Source of the DNA: JBFHNV01 sp965365655
Lineage (GTDB): Bacteria; Pseudomonadota; Gammaproteobacteria; HK1
Direction: 5' to 3'
DNA: 10,924 bases
Assembly: GCA_965365655.1 (NCBI GenBank)
Contig: CBDUCN010000168.1
Coordinates: 1-10,924 of the forward strand
Both the position numbers and the translations under genes were made by a program. Shown here piece after piece: positions 7,066 through 10,924 of the stretch. The first letter of the stretch is position 1. Each line of letters begins with the position of its first letter. The notes under the pieces were generated by a model. That model saw only the letters and a program-made list of their open reading frames with translations, searched no databases and was not told the DNA's origin.

Positions 7066-7839
7066 ATGACGGAACGCATCTACACCGCAGCGATCGTCGT
7101 CATCGGCAACGAGGTGCTCTCGGGGCGGGTGCAGGACGCGAACGTGAACTACCTCGCGCTGCGCCTGAAGGATCAGGGGATCCGGCTCGTCGAGGTGCGC
7201 ATCATCCCCGACGTGGAGCGCACCATCGCCGATACGGTGAACGCGCTGCGCGCGGAGCACGACTACGTGTTCACCACCGGCGGCATCGGTCCCACGCACG
7301 ACGACATCACCGCGCAATCGGTGGCGACGGCGTTCGGCGTCGCGCTGGAGAGGAACCCGGACGCGGTGCGGCTGCTCGAGGAGTACTACGGCGATCGCAT
7401 CAACGAGGGCCGCATGCGCATGGCCAACATCCCCGCCGGCGCCGAGCTGCTCGACAACCCCGTGTCCTGGGCGCCGGGCTTTCGCCTCGGCAACGTGTAC
7501 GTGCTGCCCGGCGTGCCGCGCATCATGCAGGCGATGTTCGACTCCTTCCGGCACCGTCTCGCGGGCGGGCGCCCGGTGCGCTCGCGCACCGTGAACGCGT
7601 TCGTGGCGGAGAGCGTCGTGGCCGGGGGCCTCGCGGCGCTGCAGGAGCGCTTCGAGGACGTGGAGATCGGCAGCTACCCCTACGTGCGCGACCACCGCTT
7701 CGGCTGCGCGCTGGTCGCGCGCTGCGTGGACGAGACGAGGCTCGCCGCCGCGACGGACGCGATCGCGGCGCTGGTGCGCGAGCTCGGCGGGGAGCCCGAG
7801 ATCCTGGACGGCGAGGGCGCGGGGGCGCCGTCGGGGTAG
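7066..7839 (+). CDS. CinA-like molybdopterin-binding domain protein (COG1058 type)
   Basis: Cytoplasmic protein of 257 residues. The N-terminal MoaB/MogA-like domain is clear: VIGNEVLSGRVQDANVNYL (12-30) and TTGGIGPTHDDIT (70-82), the nucleotide/molybdopterin-binding loop. Full CinA proteins are about 400 residues with a C-terminal nicotinamide-nucleotide amidase domain, which this one lacks; short stand-alone forms are common and often annotated competence/damage-inducible protein A, though a role in competence is not implied. Related domains hydrolyse ADP-ribose or NAD-derived compounds, so nucleotide repair is a plausible role. ATG 7066 is preferred because GGAG (7056-7059) sits 6 bases upstream; an in-frame ATG at 7054 would add four residues and place the ribosome site inside the gene. 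It follows the TauE/SafE gene by 28 bases and converges on the kinase-like gene. Confidence 0.88.
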   Translation: MTERIYTAAIVVIGNEVLSGRVQDANVNYLALRLKDQGIRLVEVRIIPDVERTIADTVNALRAEHDYVFTTGGIGPTHDDITAQSVATAFGVALERNPDAVRLLEEYYGDRINEGRMRMANIPAGAELLDNPVSWAPGFRLGNVYVLPGVPRIMQAMFDSFRHRLAGGRPVRSRTVNAFVAESVVAGGLAALQERFEDVEIGSYPYVRDHRFGCALVARCVDETRLAAATDAIAALVRELGGEPEILDGEGAGAPSG

Positions 7840-7842
7840 GGG

Positions 7843-7870
7843 CGGCGGGCGCGCGGCGCGGCCCCCGCCG
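7843..7870. terminator. GC-only hairpin in convergent gap (possible bidirectional terminator)
   Basis: CGGCGGG (7843-7849) and CCCGCCG (7864-7870) make a perfect 7-bp stem around a 14-base loop, 3 bases after the CinA-like stop and 29 beyond the stop of the opposite gene. No T-run follows on either strand, so this is not a standard intrinsic terminator, and the all-GC context makes chance pairing likely. Confidence 0.25.
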
Positions 7871-7899
7871 GGCGCTCGCGATCCCGCGCTGCGCGCCGC

Positions 7900-10800
7900 C
7901 TACTCGACCTCGCGCACGAGGCGGAAGCCGGTGATGTCGTCGGCGCCGCCGTCGTGCGGCTCCGAGATGGACACGTCGCACGCCGTCAGCGGCATCGTGT
8001 ACGCGCCGCCGCGGGCCGCGAAGCCGCCGCCTTCGCGCACCAGCTCCCGCGCGTTGCCGACGTGGTTCGCGAGCCCCCACGCGTTCGACCGCCCGGACGC
8101 GACCTCGAGCAGCTCCTCGCCCTTGCCCGGCACCTCTCGCACGCGGCAGTTGAACTGCGTCTTCGGCTGCACGCCGTCCGCGGTCGCGGCGTGCTGCCAC
8201 TCGGCTCCGGTGGCCAGACGGTACGTGACCGGCGCCCCGAGCGCGCGGCTCGCCTGCTCGGACAGCCACGTCGCGTAGTCGCCGATCTGCTGCGCCGTGA
8301 GCCCGGTCGCGGGCAGCGCGGTGGCGGCGAGGCTTGCGCTCTCGCACGCGCCGCCGCGATTGCCCACGCTGCGGCAGTAGAGCGCGATGTCGCCGCGGCT
8401 CACCTCGTACTTGCCGATCGCATAGGGCGCCCCGCCGGCGGGTGCGGGCACGACGACCATCGTCGGCCCCCGGGCGCCGCCCACCTCGTCCCAGCATTGC
8501 CCGCGGGATCGCTTTCCGAAGCCCGCGATCTCCGAACGGCACAGCCAGCGCGGCGGCGGCGGCGGCTCCAGCCTCGCGTAGCCGCAGTCGACGCACAGGC
8601 GGGTGGCGTTCTCGAAGGTCGCCGCGAGCTCGCGCTTGCGGCTCCAGCCCTTCGGATCGCTCGCGATCTGGCGGTGCTCGCGGTACGCGGCGTCGGCCGC
8701 GGCCCGCGCCTGCGCGAGCTGCGCCTGCACCCGCGGGATCCCCGGGTCCTTCGGCGCCGCCGCGCGCGCGGCGGCGATGCTCGCGCGCGCCGCCGCCAGC
8801 CGGTACGCCGCGATCTGCCGGCGCGCGGTCTCGAGCTCCTGGGGCTCGATGCTCTTGCCGTCCAGGCCCGCATGCTCGATCGCGGCCTGAGCGAGCGCGA
8901 GCAGCGCGGCCGCCGCCTTCCGATCCCGGGCCTCCAGCGCGTTCACCGCCTGCAGCGCGCGATCGCCCATCGCGCGATCGAGCGGCGCGGCGCGCGCCGG
9001 CGCCAGCGAGCGCAGCAGCTGCATCGGCTTCGCGATGCGCTTCAGCTCCGACTCGCGGCTCGCGTCGGCGCCGTCCAGGCTCGCGGCGAGGTGCTCTGCG
9101 AGCCGCTCGCGCTTGTCCTCGCTTGCCGGGTCGAGCTCGACCGACTGGGTCTGCAGCGCGGCCGCGGCGTCGAAGTTGCCGCTCGCGGCAGCCTCCCCGG
9201 CGAGCCGCTGGTACGCCGTCGAGAGGACGGCCGGGGCCTCCTCGGCGAGAAACGGGTCGTTGCCGGGCACGCCGAGCGCCTGCACCTCCTTCAGCGCACC
9301 GCGCGCGGCCTGCACGTCGCCGGCGGCCGCGAGCTCCGCGAACTCGGACTTCAGCCGCGCGACCTTCGCGTCGCGCTCCTGCTGCGCGCGCGCCGCGAGG
9401 AACGCCTCCTCCTGCGCCGCGATGGCCTCGCGCTCGTCGGTGAGGTTGGAAAGCCCCGGGAACAGATCGAGGCCTTTCGTCACGAACTCCCGGGCCTGGT
9501 CGAAGTTCTTCTTCTCGCGCGCCTGCCGCGCGGCGCTCAGCATGAGCCGGCCGACCCGGTTGCGCACCTGCACGAGAGCCGGAGCATCCAGGGGTTGCAG
9601 CGCGATCAGCTCCTTGTAGGGCTCCTCGAGCTTCGCCTCCCACGCGAGGCCGAACTCGGGGTCGTCGAGCAGCGCCTCCACGGCGCCGACGCGCTCGCGC
9701 ACCAGCGGCTCGCGCGCCGCGAGGTCCGGCGCGAAGCCGGCCTGCGCCTCGGCGCGCGAGAGCGCGAGGCGGTGTCGCGTCAGATCGGGCACCGGGAGCA
9801 GGCGCGCGAAGTCGAACAGCAGCGCCTCCGCCTGTTGCCAGCGCCGCGCCGCGACGTGGCCCGCGAGGGCATTTTCGAAGGCCTTCTTGAGTTGCCCCCG
9901 GATGCGCTCGAGCACCGCGCTCTGCGGGCTCAGGTTCGACAGGGCGATCAGTGCGTCGCGCACGCCCTGGTAGTCCGCGAGCGTCGTCAGTCCGGTCTCC
10001 GCTGCGGCCAGCTGCTCTTCGAGCTCGGTCACCCGCTTCTCGTTCGCGATGCGCAGGAGCTCGCGGTCGAGTCGCCAGCGCAGCTCCTTGAGCCTGGGAT
10101 CGTCGCGGGCCACCTCGTAGGCCGCGCTCGCGTCGAGCAGCGCGTCCGCGCGGGCGTAGTCCTGCTCCCCCATCGCGCGCTCGATCTCCTCGGTGAAGCG
10201 GAAGCGCACCTGCTCGTCCTTCAGCAGCGCGTGTTCCGGATCGATGGCGCGCACCACCGCGAGCGGGTCGGCGATGTCGTCCTCGCCCTCGACGGGCAGC
10301 AGCCGTCCCGCCGCGAGCAGCGTGTTGTAACGCTCCCCGAGCTCGGCGAGGGTGGCGCTGCGCCGCTCGCTGAGCGCGTTGCGCATCCGCAGCACCTCGG
10401 CGGAGTCGGGGTACAGCGCGTCCAGCTCCTCGAGGTGCGCGTTCGCGGCCGGAAAGTCGTAGCGCCCCTGTGCGGGCATGAATCCGGCGTCGATGCGCGC
10501 CTGGTAGGTGTCGAGGACCGTCCGCCTCACCGCGTCCACGTCCTTGATCGCATCCTGCCATTCGGCCGGATAGGTGCGCAGCAGGGCCAGGCCCTGCGCG
10601 ACGGACCGCTCGCCGCCCGTGGTGATGAACGCGCTGACGGCCTCGACGACGCGCGGGTCGTCGAGCACCCTCGCGAGCTGCGCGTCGCCGAGCGTGCGCG
10701 CGTGCTCGAGGCCCTGCTGCAGGTTCGCGAGCCCGCCGCGCGTGACGATCTCGATCGCGGTCTCACGCTCGATCGCGTCGAGCTTGCCGCTGATCGTCGG

Positions 10801-10924
10801 CCACGCCGCGGCGGCGACGAGCGCGATCGCGAGCGCGGCCCCGCCGGCATAGAGCGGCCAGGTCGTGGGCTTGCGGGTGATCGAGTCGAGGAACTCCTCC
10901 ACCGAGCCGGTGCGCTCGTCGCGG
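7900..10924 (-). CDS. Membrane-anchored TPR-like/FGE-domain protein, probably C-terminal part of a Ser/Thr kinase (5' end outside window)
   Basis: The frame is open to the right edge, so the N-terminus is missing. Numbered from the GTG at 10902 there are 1000 residues. One membrane helix lies at about 17-35, preceded by R10 and K11, which predicts an inside N-terminus and an outside C-terminus. Residues 40-768 are helical with spaced TPR-like motifs and no cysteine. A PPPPP linker (780-784) lies within a four-cysteine segment (C770, C773, C788, C803). Residues 811-1000 form an FGE-sulfatase/SUMF1-like domain: YAIGKYEVSRGD, YRLATGAEW, NAWGLANHVGN, RGGAY (964-968) and GFRL (992-995). Codons upstream of 10902 read RDERTGS, and with the following VEEFLDS resemble the last helix of a Hanks-type kinase; no Shine-Dalgarno precedes the GTG. 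Kinase-TM-FGE fusions are known in proteobacteria. Certain: long frame, TM helix, FGE-like domain. Inferred: kinase. Confidence 0.85.
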   Translation of the reverse strand, partial: RDERTGSVEEFLDSITRKPTTWPLYAGGAALAIALVAAAAWPTISGKLDAIERETAIEIVTRGGLANLQQGLEHARTLGDAQLARVLDDPRVVEAVSAFITTGGERSVAQGLALLRTYPAEWQDAIKDVDAVRRTVLDTYQARIDAGFMPAQGRYDFPAANAHLEELDALYPDSAEVLRMRNALSERRSATLAELGERYNTLLAAGRLLPVEGEDDIADPLAVVRAIDPEHALLKDEQVRFRFTEEIERAMGEQDYARADALLDASAAYEVARDDPRLKELRWRLDRELLRIANEKRVTELEEQLAAAETGLTTLADYQGVRDALIALSNLSPQSAVLERIRGQLKKAFENALAGHVAARRWQQAEALLFDFARLLPVPDLTRHRLALSRAEAQAGFAPDLAAREPLVRERVGAVEALLDDPEFGLAWEAKLEEPYKELIALQPLDAPALVQVRNRVGRLMLSAARQAREKKNFDQAREFVTKGLDLFPGLSNLTDEREAIAAQEEAFLAARAQQERDAKVARLKSEFAELAAAGDVQAARGALKEVQALGVPGNDPFLAEEAPAVLSTAYQRLAGEAAASGNFDAAAALQTQSVELDPASEDKRERLAEHLAASLDGADASRESELKRIAKPMQLLRSLAPARAAPLDRAMGDRALQAVNALEARDRKAAAALLALAQAAIEHAGLDGKSIEPQELETARRQIAAYRLAAARASIAAARAAAPKDPGIPRVQAQLAQARAAADAAYREHRQIASDPKGWSRKRELAATFENATRLCVDCGYARLEPPPPPRWLCRSEIAGFGKRSRGQCWDEVGGARGPTMVVVPAPAGGAPYAIGKYEVSRGDIALYCRSVGNRGGACESASLAATALPATGLTAQQIGDYATWLSEQASRALGAPVTYRLATGAEWQHAATADGVQPKTQFNCRVREVPGKGEELLEVASGRSNAWGLANHVGNARELVREGGGFAARGGAYTMPLTACDVSISEPHDGGADDITGFRLVREVE

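Noticed and set aside
6140..7079. Two long minus-strand frames antisense to the TauE/SafE gene
   Set aside because: Low-complexity Arg/His/Ala or Ser/Thr/Pro composition and no motif, while the plus strand encodes a well-formed permease.
7523..10561. 1012-codon minus-strand frame overlapping the kinase-like gene
   Set aside because: Made almost entirely of Arg, Ala and Gly with no domain; it is the shifted frame of the gene at 7900-10924, whose TM helix and FGE motifs are clear.
1..10924. Mobile element, phage, CRISPR or defence island
   Set aside because: No transposase, integrase, terminal or direct repeats, tRNA, array or known defence domain was seen, and base use is uniform across the window.

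Overview
The window looks like chromosomal DNA of a high-GC proteobacterium, most likely a gamma- or betaproteobacterium. The reasons are the very high GC content with strong G/C third positions in every gene, the family mix (Atm1-type ABC exporter, MAPEG, MmgE/PrpD, TauE/SafE, short CinA-like protein), GTG and TTG starts, and extended -10 promoters. I saw no tRNA, rRNA, CRISPR array, insertion sequence, phage gene or attachment site, and base use looks even throughout. It reads as ordinary chromosome rather than a mobile island.

Layout. Positions 1-1389 (+) hold the C-terminal three quarters of an Atm1-type ABC exporter cut by the left edge. After a 129-nt gap with a possible promoter comes a two-gene unit (+): an FMN nitroreductase (1519-2211) overlapping by four bases (GTGA) an alpha/beta hydrolase (2208-3089). 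Two minus-strand genes converge on it: a small MAPEG membrane protein (3150-3536) and, transcribed before it, an MmgE/PrpD family protein (3746-5116). A 105-nt divergent promoter region (5117-5221) separates MmgE/PrpD from a plus-strand run: an acidic 112-aa protein of unknown function (5222-5560), a SAM-dependent methyltransferase (5640-6227), then with its own -10 a TauE/SafE permease (6282-7037) and a short CinA/molybdopterin-binding-domain protein (7066-7839). The right end (7900-10924, -) is one very long reading frame cut by the right edge: a membrane anchor, about 730 cysteine-free helical residues with spaced TPR-like motifs, and a cysteine-rich C-terminal FGE/SUMF1-like domain.

How they work together. 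The nitroreductase and hydrolase are probably translated together and may act on one (perhaps aromatic) substrate. TauE/SafE and the CinA-like protein probably share a transcript. The right-end protein is best explained as the extracytoplasmic part of a transmembrane Hanks-type Ser/Thr kinase: its frame stays open past the first possible start and the residues there resemble the end of a kinase domain. It is the most interesting object here, but the kinase itself lies outside the window. The 112-aa protein is the only intact gene I cannot place in a family. I found no convincing evidence for a wholly new multi-gene system.
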